A stretch of DNA of 64,000 bases from RYN-230 sp963718305 (GTDB lineage Bacteria > Actinomycetota > Actinomycetes > Streptosporangiales > Streptosporangiaceae), in NCBI GenBank assembly GCA_963718305.1, contig CAVQZG010000004.1, forward strand, positions 72,260 through 136,259, written 5' to 3'. A program made the translations under genes and the position numbers. The notes under the pieces were generated by a model, which was not told the origin of the DNA, searched no databases, and saw nothing but the letters and a program-made list of their open reading frames with translations. Shown piece by piece: positions 7,426 through 15,515 of the stretch. Each line of letters starts with the position of its first letter. Within the stretch, counting starts at the first letter, position 1.

Positions 7426-9219
7426 ATGGCTGAAACCGTGCCTCGAATGTCACCGTACACCGGGACTGAGCTGCCCCGGGATCGGCCCTTCTGGATCGTT
7501 GACGGGCGAGCCTACGATCTTACGGAGTGGATGGGCCGTCATCCCGGCGGGGCGATATGGTTCGCGCAAACCGAGGGTCGCGACATCAGCGCCCTGCTCC
7601 ACACATATCACCGGGAGCCAGCCCGGCTGCAGAAGATACTCGCCAAGTACCTGATTGAAGAACTCGCTGACCAGGACGTAAGCCCCAAGCTTGTCGCCCC
7701 TTTCCGGCTCGGCGAGAGGAAGATGCGCGACAAGGTTCCGGTACCCACCGAGAAGGACATACTCCCCAAGCTTGGCGTACCCCCCTTCCTGCTGCCGCCG
7801 GAATTCAACGCTCCCGAGGATCTGCCGAGGCTCGACTACCGGGACGAAGGAAGCTTGCTGGCGGCGATCCGTCAGCGGGTCAATGCCCAGTTCTCCAAGC
7901 AGGCACTGAAGAAGTACGACCGCTCGTTCGACGCCGTGACGTGGCTTATCGCTGCCGCGCATGTTGCCGCGCTGGCCCTCCTGGTCGCCCGCGTCATACC
8001 TGGCTGGGCATTCGTCGTCATCATGGTGGTGACGCGTACCGCGCTGGCGGGCTCGGGCCATTACGGCCTGCACAGGAAGTGGAAGCCCGGGCACCCGGCC
8101 CTGACCCTGCCGCTCGGAAAAGCGCTGTTCGACCTCAACTACGTCGGCACGAGCCTCATCGGAACCGATGGGCACGTGCTACTGCACCATCCTTATCTGG
8201 GCTCCGGCGCGGACGTAAAGAAGACGTTCTTCGATGGCATGCTCCGGCTGCATCCTGTACTCCGGATCCCGGGTTACACGCTCCACAAACTCGGCATATG
8301 CCTGACCGGCCTGCCGCTCCGGGGACGGGAGATCACGAAGTTCGAGCGGCATAAGCCGATCCCGCAGGAAACCGGCGCGCCATTCGTCCAGGATCCAATC
8401 CGGGCCGACTTCTGGATCATCCGGGCGTGGATCGTGTTTGAGTTTGCCCTGTGCCTGGCCACCGGTCACATCGTGGCCTGGCTGGTGCAGTTCTTCCTGA
8501 CGTTGTGGTTCAACACCTTCCTCGTGGTGGCGAGCCATGATTTTGAGGAGCCGAACAGCGAGGAAGAGCTCGCGGTGATTCCCGAGCCGCTGCGGGATGA
8601 CTGGGCGGCGAGGCAGATCTGCCTGAGCTACGACCTGAGCGTGGTCGGCAACCGCTGGATCGACATTTTCCTCAGCGCCGGCCTGAGCCCTCACCGCGTC
8701 CACCATGTCCTGCCGTACCAGGGCTCCGGCTTCGCCAACCTCGCCTCGGAAGATGCGGTCAGAGAGGTGTGCGCCGAGGTAGGCATAGCCTGGGAGCGTC
8801 CCCGGAACCTGATCGTGGACCGGTTCCCGGCCGTCATGAAGCACTATCTGACCTGCCCGGTGAAGCCTTCCCTGCTGCGCGCGCTCTCCACGCAGCCCCC
8901 GCCCGGCGGCCAGCCCCCGCCCGGTGCCCAGCCCCCATCTGGCCTGCAGCCCCCGCCGGGCGCCCAGCCTCCGCCCGGCCTGCAGCCCCCGCCTGGCCCG
9001 CAGCCTCCGCCCGGCGCCCCGCCGCCACCTGGCCTGGGGGCCCCGCCCGGCATGCAGCCCCCGTCTGGCCTGCAGCCCCCGCCCGGCCCGCCGCCTCCAC
9101 CTGCCATGGAGCCCGCACGACCGACCTCGCCGGGCAGGCCGCAGCGTTCATCGGTCAAGGAGTATGTCGGCGAGCTGTTCCGCTACTCGTTCGAGGGCTG
9201 GAGAGGAGTCGGCGTGTGA
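7426..9219 (+). CDS. Cytochrome b5-fatty acid desaturase fusion with QPPPG repeat
   Basis: 597 residues. Residues 20-80 form a cytochrome b5-like haem domain with HPGG (39-42) and a second candidate ligand at H59 or H62. Residues 165-430 are a membrane desaturase/hydroxylase with three histidine boxes: HYGLH (212-216), HVLLHH (250-255) and HRVHH (423-427), and helices near 170-205 and 330-370. The di-iron centre would use O2 and electrons from the fused haem to desaturate or hydroxylate an acyl or related substrate. Residues 490-562 are a QPPPG/QPPSG repeat, then a short tail (575-597) ending YSFEGWRGVGV. AAGGAG lies just before the ATG. It follows the dpgB-like gene by 58 bases, so co-transcription is likely. 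Substrate unknown. Confidence 0.85.
   Translation: MAETVPRMSPYTGTELPRDRPFWIVDGRAYDLTEWMGRHPGGAIWFAQTEGRDISALLHTYHREPARLQKILAKYLIEELADQDVSPKLVAPFRLGERKMRDKVPVPTEKDILPKLGVPPFLLPPEFNAPEDLPRLDYRDEGSLLAAIRQRVNAQFSKQALKKYDRSFDAVTWLIAAAHVAALALLVARVIPGWAFVVIMVVTRTALAGSGHYGLHRKWKPGHPALTLPLGKALFDLNYVGTSLIGTDGHVLLHHPYLGSGADVKKTFFDGMLRLHPVLRIPGYTLHKLGICLTGLPLRGREITKFERHKPIPQETGAPFVQDPIRADFWIIRAWIVFEFALCLATGHIVAWLVQFFLTLWFNTFLVVASHDFEEPNSEEELAVIPEPLRDDWAARQICLSYDLSVVGNRWIDIFLSAGLSPHRVHHVLPYQGSGFANLASEDAVREVCAEVGIAWERPRNLIVDRFPAVMKHYLTCPVKPSLLRALSTQPPPGGQPPPGAQPPSGLQPPPGAQPPPGLQPPPGPQPPPGAPPPPGLGAPPGMQPPSGLQPPPGPPPPPAMEPARPTSPGRPQRSSVKEYVGELFRYSFEGWRGVGV
8892..9111 (+). repeat. Tandem repeat encoding (QPPPG)n
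   Basis: About fourteen imperfect copies of a 15-24-base unit (core CAGCCCCCGCCCGG) encode QPPPG, GLQPPPG, GAQPPPG and similar. The frame is kept, pointing to a flexible polyproline linker. Both strands here show long false open frames because the repeat lacks stops in all frames. Confidence 0.85.
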
Positions 9220-9293
9220 TCGCAGTCGCCGCCGCGCGGGAAGGGTGGTGGCGCAGCAGGCGATAGGGGCTTGCGGCGACCACTGGCTGGTCG

Positions 9294-9317
9294 GCGCTGA
9301 CCATGACGGGTCAGCGC
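9294..9317. terminator. Hairpin terminator between convergent genes
   Basis: GCGCTGACC (9294-9302) pairs perfectly with GGTCAGCGC (9309-9317) across a six-base loop. It sits after the desaturase gene and overlaps the last codons of the convergent AraC gene, so it can serve the plus-strand operon. There is no T tract, as is common in high-GC actinobacteria. Confidence 0.6.
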
Positions 9318-10057
9318 ACGGCGCTTTGGTATGAGCCTGGTGTCTGGCCCATGGCACGGCGGAAGGTGTCAATAAAAGCACTGGTCGTCGCCCACCCGCA
9401 CCGATGCGCTGTCTCGGTGACGCTGGCGTCGCTGGCGAGCTGGATCATGGCGTGGAAGAGGCGGACATTCGTGCGCCATTGCGGGTAGGTCATCCCGAAC
9501 TCGGCCCGGAAGAGCCGGGCGAGCGTCCGCTCGCTGGTGCTGACGTTGCGGGCTAGCCAGCCGAGCGTTTGCGGCTGCCGCAAGTCGGCGAGTACCAGGT
9601 CACAGGCTTCGGCGAGTCTTGCGTCACGTGCGGCGGGCAGGGATATGGGCTGCACGCGCGCCCGGCGGATCTGGTCCCGGACGACCGCGCGGACCCGGCG
9701 TGTCTCTGCGGCGGGCAGGCCGGGGTCGGTGCACGCGACGAGCAACTCGCGAAGCAGGCTACTGACCGCGACGATGACCGGTGAGTCCTCGGTGAGCGGC
9801 GCACCGGCAACCGGGAAGCCGACGGTGTGAAACGAGCTCGTCCCGTAGAAGCGATGCTCGTGCCAGATTCCTGCCGGGACCCATACTGCGCGGTCGCAGG
9901 CCGCGACCCAGGCGCCCGCCTCGGTCTGGATCGCGAGGACGCCGGTGGCGACGTAGACGAGCTGATGGTCGTCGTGCTGGTGCCGATCGATGACGTCGCC
10001 CCCGGCTCGTGACTGAGCCTGGGTCGGGGCGCGTGGCGAGTGGCGGATATGCGACAT
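9311..10057 (-). CDS. AraC-family regulator with cupin sensor
   Basis: 248 residues. The first half is a cupin-type ligand domain (HQHDDHQLVYVATGVLAIQ, then WVPAGIWHEHRFYG with clustered histidines). The C-terminal 90 residues form the two helix-turn-helix motifs of AraC proteins (LGWLARNVSTSERTLARLF and AHRCGWATTSAFIDTFRRAMG). Regulators with this layout often control a neighbouring transporter. Here the gene diverges from the MFS gene with a 53-base gap holding both promoters, so I infer it controls that transporter and possibly itself. Inducer unknown. Confidence 0.85.
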   Translation of the reverse strand: MSHIRHSPRAPTQAQSRAGGDVIDRHQHDDHQLVYVATGVLAIQTEAGAWVAACDRAVWVPAGIWHEHRFYGTSSFHTVGFPVAGAPLTEDSPVIVAVSSLLRELLVACTDPGLPAAETRRVRAVVRDQIRRARVQPISLPAARDARLAEACDLVLADLRQPQTLGWLARNVSTSERTLARLFRAEFGMTYPQWRTNVRLFHAMIQLASDASVTETAHRCGWATTSAFIDTFRRAMGQTPGSYQSAVR

Positions 10058-10110
10058 AAAACGGCAGAATATCGGAAGCTTGCCGGACTGGTGCGAGCCA
10101 TCGTCAGAGG

Positions 10111-11322
10111 GTGACTTCAGCGAAGGCGGTCATCGACCGCCGCCACGCGGGCGGCGAAGCCGGGACGAACTGGCGGCGCACGAGGCTATGGGCGGGCGCG
10201 CATGCCGTCGACGACTTTTACCAGGGTCTGGTGCCGGCCGCCGTGCCATATTTCGTCCTCGAACGCCACTTCAGTTACCTCGGCGCCTCGGGCCTGGCGA
10301 TGGCAGCCACCCTCGGCAGCGCACTCCCCCAGGTGGCCATCGGTATGCTCGCCGACCGCCGGCGGCTGTCATGGATGTCACCGCTTGGCCTCACCCTGGC
10401 GGGTGTGGGCGCGGGCCTGGCCGGTCTCGCACCAGGCTATGTCCTGGTGTTCGGGTGCCTGCTGCTGTCCGGCTTCGGGGTAGCGATGTTCCATCCACCC
10501 GCCGGCCGCGACGCCCGGCGAGCGGCCGGCGGCAGCGCCACGGCCATGAGTTACTTCGCTGCGGGGGGCAGCGTCGGGTTCTTCGTCGCGCCTGCCGTCG
10601 TCACTCCGGCGCTGGACAGCCTGGGAGTCGGTGCGACGGCGCTATTCATCCCGCCGGCCATCCTGATGGGCTTCGTCCTGTTCCGGAGCCAGCGCCGGTC
10701 ATCAATTCAGCACGCCGCCGCCGAGCACGGCGCCGGCGCTGATCGGCCGGCCCTGTTCGCGGCGCTGACCTGCGTCGAAGTCATCCGTTCCACGGTGTCC
10801 TTCGGGTTGAATACCTTCGTCTCGCTGTACTGGATCCGTCACCTGGGCGCGTCCAGCGGCCTCGGCGGGATCGCGCTCACTCTCGAACTCGCCGGGGGTG
10901 TGCTGGGAACCCTCGCCGGCGGGCGCATCGGCGACCGGGTCGGCCTGGTGCGGACGGTCCAGCTCGGCAACGTCCTCATCGTTCCGGCGCTGATCGCGCT
11001 GCTGGCCTGCACCAGCAAGTACGCAGCCCTGCCGCTTGTGCTGCTGGTTGGCCTGGTCACCAACCTCCCGTTCGCAGTCCTCATCAAACTCGGGCAGGAC
11101 TACCTGCCTTCCCGGCCCGGCACTGCCGCGGGCGTCACGCTCGGACTGGCCGTCAGCGCTGGAGGACTGTTTATGCCCCTGCTTGGCCTGGTGGCCGACA
11201 ACCACGGCCCGCGAGGCGTCTTTGTCGTGCTCGCCACCATCCCGCTGCTCGCGATCGCGGGGTCGGCTCGTGCTCCGCGAGCCAGCACACCACCCCATCA
11301 GCTCGCGGGTCAGCGCGCTTGA
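10111..11322 (+). CDS. MFS transporter, Fsr/fosmidomycin-resistance-like
   Basis: 403 residues with about twelve predicted membrane helices and no signal peptide. The opening AHAVDDFYQGLVPAAVPYFV, the GMLADRRRLSWMSPLGL loop between helices 2 and 3, and the GGRIGDRVGLVRTV loop in the second half resemble the fosmidomycin-resistance branch of the major facilitator superfamily, which exports drugs by proton antiport. The GTG at 10111 is the only sensible upstream start; the AGAGG just before it is too close to be a good ribosome site, so a slightly later start is possible. Divergent from the AraC gene. Substrate not predictable. Confidence 0.8.
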   Translation: MTSAKAVIDRRHAGGEAGTNWRRTRLWAGAHAVDDFYQGLVPAAVPYFVLERHFSYLGASGLAMAATLGSALPQVAIGMLADRRRLSWMSPLGLTLAGVGAGLAGLAPGYVLVFGCLLLSGFGVAMFHPPAGRDARRAAGGSATAMSYFAAGGSVGFFVAPAVVTPALDSLGVGATALFIPPAILMGFVLFRSQRRSSIQHAAAEHGAGADRPALFAALTCVEVIRSTVSFGLNTFVSLYWIRHLGASSGLGGIALTLELAGGVLGTLAGGRIGDRVGLVRTVQLGNVLIVPALIALLACTSKYAALPLVLLVGLVTNLPFAVLIKLGQDYLPSRPGTAAGVTLGLAVSAGGLFMPLLGLVADNHGPRGVFVVLATIPLLAIAGSARAPRASTPPHQLAGQRA

Positions 11323-11330
11323 GGCCGGGC

Positions 11331-11365
11331 CCCGGCCGTGACCCGCTCCCTAGATCACGGCCGGG
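11331..11365. terminator. Bidirectional terminator hairpin
   Basis: An 11-base perfect stem (CCCGGCCGTGA at 11331-11341, TCACGGCCGGG at 11355-11365) with a 13-base loop lies between the convergent ends of the MFS gene and the Ig-like secreted protein gene. It is the strongest hairpin I noticed in the window. Confidence 0.7.
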
Positions 11366-11377
11366 TGTCCCGGGTGG

Positions 11378-12433
11378 CTACCGGTCGATCGTGATGCTGA
11401 ACGATTGAGTGGCCTGCTGGCCGCTGAAGTCGGTGAGCCGCATGGTGAAGGTGAAGGTGCCCGCCGTGGTCGGTGTTCCGGCGAGCTCGTTGTTAGCGTC
11501 GGTCGGCGCCGCGAAGGTCTGCAGGGTAAGGCCAGGCGGGAGGTGCCCAGCGGCGACGGCCCAGCTGTAGGGCCCGGCTCCGCCGCTCAGGAAGAAGTTC
11601 TGCCCGAAGGCCTGGCCGACAGTCCCCGGCTCGAGGGTTGATCCGCTGCCAGGCAGCACAATGCTCAGCGGCAGGTTCTGGTCCACGGTGATCGAGTAGG
11701 CCTGATACAGCGGCTGGCCGTGGTCGCCGGTGCCCTGCACAGTGAAGGTGTAGGTGGGTTCGATGCCCTGCTGGGTCGAGGTGCCGCCGATGACCGCGCC
11801 CGAGGGCCCGAAGGTGGCGGGCAGGGTCAGCCCCGGCGGGAGGGCGCCGGCGGCAATCCTGAGCGTGCCGCCTGCGTTGTGGCTGGTGACCAGGCGGCCC
11901 TGGTAGGGCAGGCCGAGCACGGAGTCGGGCAGCACGCAGACCCCGCTGATCAGGAAGCTGCCGTTAGCGGCGTTGCACTGCAACTGGTCCGGCGGACCCT
12001 GAGTTGTCACGGTGATCTGGTAGGCCAGCGTGGAGGTCCGGGACCCGTCCGTCGCCTTGATGGTGAAGTTGAACGTCCCGGTCTGGGTGGGGTTCCCGGT
12101 GATGACGGCGCCGGACGTGGACTGGGCGGGCAGGCTCAGGCCGGGCGGGAGGCTTCCTGCGGTCAGCGCGAATGTGACGGTGGGGCCGACGGCGCCCACC
12201 TTGCTCACCGCGATGGTCGCGGAGTAGGCATTCGGCGCGGTGGTAACGCCGGAGGGCAGCACGCAAATCGTGCCTTCAAGCGTGCCGTTGTTGGCCGCTG
12301 CCGAGCACAGCAGGTTAATCCTCGGGGGCGGATAAGACGTCGCCAGCACTGGTCCCGCGGCCACCCCCGCCAGCGTCGCCGCCATACTTACCGTCGCCGC
12401 CAGCGTTAGCAGCGTTTTCGTTGTTCGTCTCAC
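11378..12433 (-). CDS. Secreted protein with putative Ig-like repeats
   Basis: I start at GTG 12433, preceded by GAAGGAGGAG, rather than at the longer frame start. The 351-residue product has an RRTTK n-region, a hydrophobic core and a likely signal cleavage near residue 31, then about three putative-Ig (He_PIG/cadherin-like) repeats recognised by recurring GSLPPGLSL, GALPPGLTL, GHLPPGLTL followed by TGTFNFTIKATDG-type strands. Between repeats two cysteine-bearing segments of similar shape recur (C-x14-CVLPSGV and C-x11-CVLPDSV), perhaps disulfide loops. No enzyme domain or wall anchor is visible, so it is probably an exported adhesion or scaffold protein. Single-gene transcript ending at the hairpin shared with the MFS gene. 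Confidence 0.8.
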   Translation of the reverse strand: MRRTTKTLLTLAATVSMAATLAGVAAGPVLATSYPPPRINLLCSAAANNGTLEGTICVLPSGVTTAPNAYSATIAVSKVGAVGPTVTFALTAGSLPPGLSLPAQSTSGAVITGNPTQTGTFNFTIKATDGSRTSTLAYQITVTTQGPPDQLQCNAANGSFLISGVCVLPDSVLGLPYQGRLVTSHNAGGTLRIAAGALPPGLTLPATFGPSGAVIGGTSTQQGIEPTYTFTVQGTGDHGQPLYQAYSITVDQNLPLSIVLPGSGSTLEPGTVGQAFGQNFFLSGGAGPYSWAVAAGHLPPGLTLQTFAAPTDANNELAGTPTTAGTFTFTMRLTDFSGQQATQSFSITIDR

Positions 12434-12657
12434 CGTGCTCCTCCTTCGGGTCAGCCCTGCGGGTCTGTCCACGAAAATGGGCTGGCATGCGGTGAGAGCG
12501 CCCGTGGGCCAGCCAGAGCAATCCCTGTTACGTGACACGGAGCCGGGACAGCCCCGGTTCACCGGCTGGATGGGCATGATGAATTCGTCCGGCTGGCTCG
12601 TTAGGGGACAGCCGGCCGCGGCGCTAAGGGCCGCGATGCGAGCGGGAGGAGAGTGCC

Positions 12658-13425
12658 ATGCGGGGGCTCCGGGACAAGAGGGTCCTCATCAGCGGAGGCA
12701 GCAGCGGGATCGGCAAGGCGACCGCGCAGCGTTTCCTCGAAGAGGGAGCCCGGGTGTTCCTCTGCGGCCTCGACCCCCAGGAGGTGGATTCGGCTATCGC
12801 CGAGTTGAGGGAGTTCGGGCCGGCTGCGGGGATACCGGTGGATGTTGGCCGGGAAGAGGATGTGGCCCGGCTGATCGACTCGGCCTGTGCGGCGCTGGGT
12901 GGCATCGATGTGCTGATCAACAACGCCGGGATCGGGTGGCGTGAGCCCTTTCTGGAGATCACGCCGTCGCACTGGGATCGCATGATCAGGGTGAACTTGC
13001 GCGGGATGTTCCTGGTCGCTCAGGCGGTGGCCAGGGTGCTCGTAGGCCAGGGTGGCGGGGGGGTCATCGTCAACATGTCGTCAACTAACGGCCTGGGCGG
13101 CGAGGCGGACTACGCGCACTACAACGCGTCCAAGGGTGGCGTGCTGCTGCTGACCAAGACCATGGCCGTTGAACTCGGGCCGTACGACATCCGCGTCAAC
13201 GCCTTGTGTCCGGGGTTTATCGAGACTCCACTGAACGCGGCCATCAGCGCCGACCTGGGCGGGCAAGACTTCGCCGATGCGTACGCCAGTGACCACATCC
13301 CGCTGGGCCGGGCCGGCCGGCCATCCGAGGTAGCCGCGGTGTATGCGTTCCTGGCCTCGGATGACGCGTCCTTCATGACGGGCGCGGAGATGGTCATCGA
13401 CGGCGGGCAACTCGCCGTCATGTAA
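12658..13425 (+). CDS. Short-chain dehydrogenase/reductase
   Basis: 255 residues of classical SDR. Cofactor loop GGSSGIG (13-19, the usual first Thr replaced), NNAG (about 90-93), catalytic Ser in NMSSTNG and the YNASK motif, and the C-terminal PGFIETPL and TGAEMVIDGG segments typical of FabG/glucose-dehydrogenase-like members. The ATG follows GGGAGGAG. It would oxidise or reduce an alcohol/ketone with NAD(P) in the cytoplasm. It stands alone between a divergent secreted-protein gene and the sugar operon starting at 13636, and could serve that operon, but the 210-base gap argues for separate expression. Substrate unknown. Confidence 0.85.
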   Translation: MRGLRDKRVLISGGSSGIGKATAQRFLEEGARVFLCGLDPQEVDSAIAELREFGPAAGIPVDVGREEDVARLIDSACAALGGIDVLINNAGIGWREPFLEITPSHWDRMIRVNLRGMFLVAQAVARVLVGQGGGGVIVNMSSTNGLGGEADYAHYNASKGGVLLLTKTMAVELGPYDIRVNALCPGFIETPLNAAISADLGGQDFADAYASDHIPLGRAGRPSEVAAVYAFLASDDASFMTGAEMVIDGGQLAVM

Positions 13426-13495
13426 GCCCGAGGGTGCCCACCGCCGCCACTCCCCCGGCCTGCCGCCCGGCTTCCCGCGCGCTAGGCCCGAGATC

Positions 13496-13555
13496 GAAAG
13501 AAACGTAACCTATCGCGGCTTCCTGTACCGGGCTTTGACTCGTATCGTTTCGTTT
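13496..13555. promoter_or_regulatory. Candidate operator repeats upstream of the DeoR operon
   Basis: In the 210-base gap before the Gfo/Idh/MocA gene, GAAAGAAACG (13496-13505) and CGTTTCGTTT (13546-13555) form an inverted pair matching at eight of ten positions, about 40 bases apart, and a GCATGAA direct repeat follows (13558-13564 and 13569-13575). Spaced copies of CGAAA/TTTCG-like words are typical of DeoR-family operators. The operon encodes a DeoR protein, so autoregulation is plausible. Confidence 0.4.
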
Positions 13556-13635
13556 GAGCATGAAATCAGCATGAACCGAAGCGAGGCGAGTGTGCGGGCG
13601 ACCTGGCCGGCCACAGCCAATCTCAGGGAGCAGAC

Positions 13636-14676
13636 GTGCCAGATCTCCGCATCGGAGTTATCGGGGCCGGGCGCATTGCCCAGGCCGCCCACCTGCCCGC
13701 GCTCGCCCGGGCCCAGGGGGCACGGCTCGTCGCGCTCTGCGATCCCTCACCTCTGCTCGCCCAGCGGGTCAGCGGCCAGTACGGCGTGCCTGGCTATCAG
13801 TCCGCCGATGAGCTGCTGGCTGACGACGCGGTGCAGGCGGTGATCGTCGCGGTTCCCGACCGGCTGCATCTGCCGCTCGCCGGGCAGGCCCTGCGCTCCG
13901 GCAGGCACGTGCTGGTGGAGAAACCCCTCGCCGGCACAGCCAGGGAGGCCGAGCAACTGGCCGCCGTCGCCGGTGAGGCCGGCCTGGTTCTGCAGGTGGG
14001 GGCCATGAAGCGGTACGACCCTGGCGTGCAGCACGCCGCGGAAGCGGTGCGCAGCCGCATCGGTACCGTGCTCTCGGCCACCATCTGGTACCGGGTGATG
14101 TCAGCGCTGCGGCCGCCGACCGAAGCGACGCTGTTCCCCGCCCTCGTCGTTGACGAGGCCGTCCGCGAGCATGAGGCGGCCTTCAAGGCCGACCGGTCCA
14201 GCTACCTGCTCACCACCCACGGTGCGCACGTGCTCGATGGGATGCGCTTCCTGCTCGGCGACCCCACCCGGGTCTCGGCGCAGCTCGCGCACTCCGGCCG
14301 GGACTACACCTGGCATGGCCTGGCCGGCCTGGCCGACGGCGGACTGGCCCACTTCGAGATCACCGCCAACGTCCACGCGGAGTGGTCAGAAGGCGCCGAC
14401 ATCTACGGCGACAAAGGCCACGTCAGGCTGCGCACGCACTTCCCGTTCGCGCTGCGCGCCAGTGACGTCGAGGTCTACGACGAAGCTCGCAGCGTCAGCG
14501 AGCGGCCGGTGTTCCCGGACTCCAACGCCTACGAACTGCAGATCGAGGCGTTCGCCGCCGCCGTGACGACCGGCGCGGCGGCGACCCCGGACGCCCAGGA
14601 CGGCCTGGCCGCCGTCAGGCTCATCGACGCCGTCGCCGAATCGGTGGCCAAGGACGGCTCCTGGGTGAAGCCATGA
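13636..14676 (+). CDS. Gfo/Idh/MocA-family dehydrogenase
   Basis: 346 residues. N-terminal Rossmann fold with GAGRIA (10-15), then the family EKP motif (VLVEKPLAG) holding the catalytic lysine, and the C-terminal alpha/beta domain with a THGAHVLDGMRFLLGD segment that supplies the usual Asp/His substrate residues. Members oxidise sugars, inositols or their derivatives with NAD(P). The GTG at 13636 follows CAGGGAG. It is the first gene of a tightly overlapping four-gene operon ending in a DeoR regulator, so it probably acts early in breakdown of a sugar or polyol. The exact substrate cannot be told. Confidence 0.85.
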   Translation: MPDLRIGVIGAGRIAQAAHLPALARAQGARLVALCDPSPLLAQRVSGQYGVPGYQSADELLADDAVQAVIVAVPDRLHLPLAGQALRSGRHVLVEKPLAGTAREAEQLAAVAGEAGLVLQVGAMKRYDPGVQHAAEAVRSRIGTVLSATIWYRVMSALRPPTEATLFPALVVDEAVREHEAAFKADRSSYLLTTHGAHVLDGMRFLLGDPTRVSAQLAHSGRDYTWHGLAGLADGGLAHFEITANVHAEWSEGADIYGDKGHVRLRTHFPFALRASDVEVYDEARSVSERPVFPDSNAYELQIEAFAAAVTTGAAATPDAQDGLAAVRLIDAVAESVAKDGSWVKP

Positions 14677-15515
14677 CTGAACTGGGGGTCTTCGCCCGCG
14701 TCTTCCCAGCCGGGCCGGCTCCTGGCGTCGCCGCCGCCATCCGCGCGGCAGGGTTTACGGCCACCCAGCTCAACTTGGCCGCCCTCGGCCGCGCCACGCT
14801 CGATGCCACCCTGACCGCCGGCCAGGCCCACCAGATCAGCGGGGCCTTCACCGCTGCGGGCGTGCGGATCTGGGGCCTGTCCGGCACGTACAACGCTATC
14901 GATCCCGACGAGCGGGCGCGGGCCGCCGCCACCGGCGCCTGCCGGAGGGTCATCGCCCGGGCACCCGACCTGGGCGCGGAGGTCGTCACCCTCTGCACCG
15001 GCACCCAGGACCCGGACAACATGTGGCGCGCGCACCCCGGCAACACCTCACCGGCCGCGTGGCACAGCCTGCGCGCCACGCTGGACGCCCTCCTGCCTGC
15101 GGCAGCCGGGGCTCAGGTGCGGCTCGGCATCGAGCCGGAACCCGGCAACGTGATCCGCGACGCACCCACCGCGCACCGGCTGCTCACCGAACTGGGCGCC
15201 GACGCCCGGCACCTGGCCATCGTGCTGGACCCCGCTAACCTGCTGGAGTTGGCCACCCTGCCCCGGCAGCAGCAGATCCTTGAGCACGCGTTCGGCCTGC
15301 TGGGCCAGCACGTGGCCGCCGTGCACGCCAAGGACGTCGTCGCAGAAGGCTACGCCGCGCCAGGCATCGGCGGCATGGACTACGACCTGGTGATGCGGCT
15401 GCACGCCGGGCTGCCCCACACCGTGCCGGTCATCGCGCAGGACCTCACGGCCGGGGACGCCACCCGGGTGAGCCGCTTCCTGGCTGACCATGCCGCCGCC
15501 TGGGCCACCTCATGA
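14673..15515 (+). CDS. Sugar isomerase/epimerase-like TIM barrel
   Basis: 280 residues of the xylose-isomerase-like TIM-barrel superfamily. Likely metal ligands are the Glu of LGIEPEPGN, the Asp/Asn of VLDPANLLEL and the His of AVHAKDVVAEG, in the expected order along the barrel strands. Such proteins isomerise or epimerise sugar or inositol derivatives. It overlaps the dehydrogenase gene by four bases (ATGA) and the next gene in the same way, so the three are translationally coupled. Pairing of a Gfo/Idh/MocA dehydrogenase with this fold is common in inositol and keto-sugar catabolism. Confidence 0.8.
   Translation: MTELGVFARVFPAGPAPGVAAAIRAAGFTATQLNLAALGRATLDATLTAGQAHQISGAFTAAGVRIWGLSGTYNAIDPDERARAAATGACRRVIARAPDLGAEVVTLCTGTQDPDNMWRAHPGNTSPAAWHSLRATLDALLPAAAGAQVRLGIEPEPGNVIRDAPTAHRLLTELGADARHLAIVLDPANLLELATLPRQQQILEHAFGLLGQHVAAVHAKDVVAEGYAAPGIGGMDYDLVMRLHAGLPHTVPVIAQDLTAGDATRVSRFLADHAAAWATS

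Noticed and set aside
8892..9111. Possible CRISPR-like or non-coding tandem array
   Set aside because: Units vary, stay in frame, have no spacers, and continue an obvious protein.
8834..9158. Gly-rich open frames opposite the QPPPG repeat, resembling a structural repeat protein
   Set aside because: The repeat has no stops in any frame; the desaturase frame explains it.
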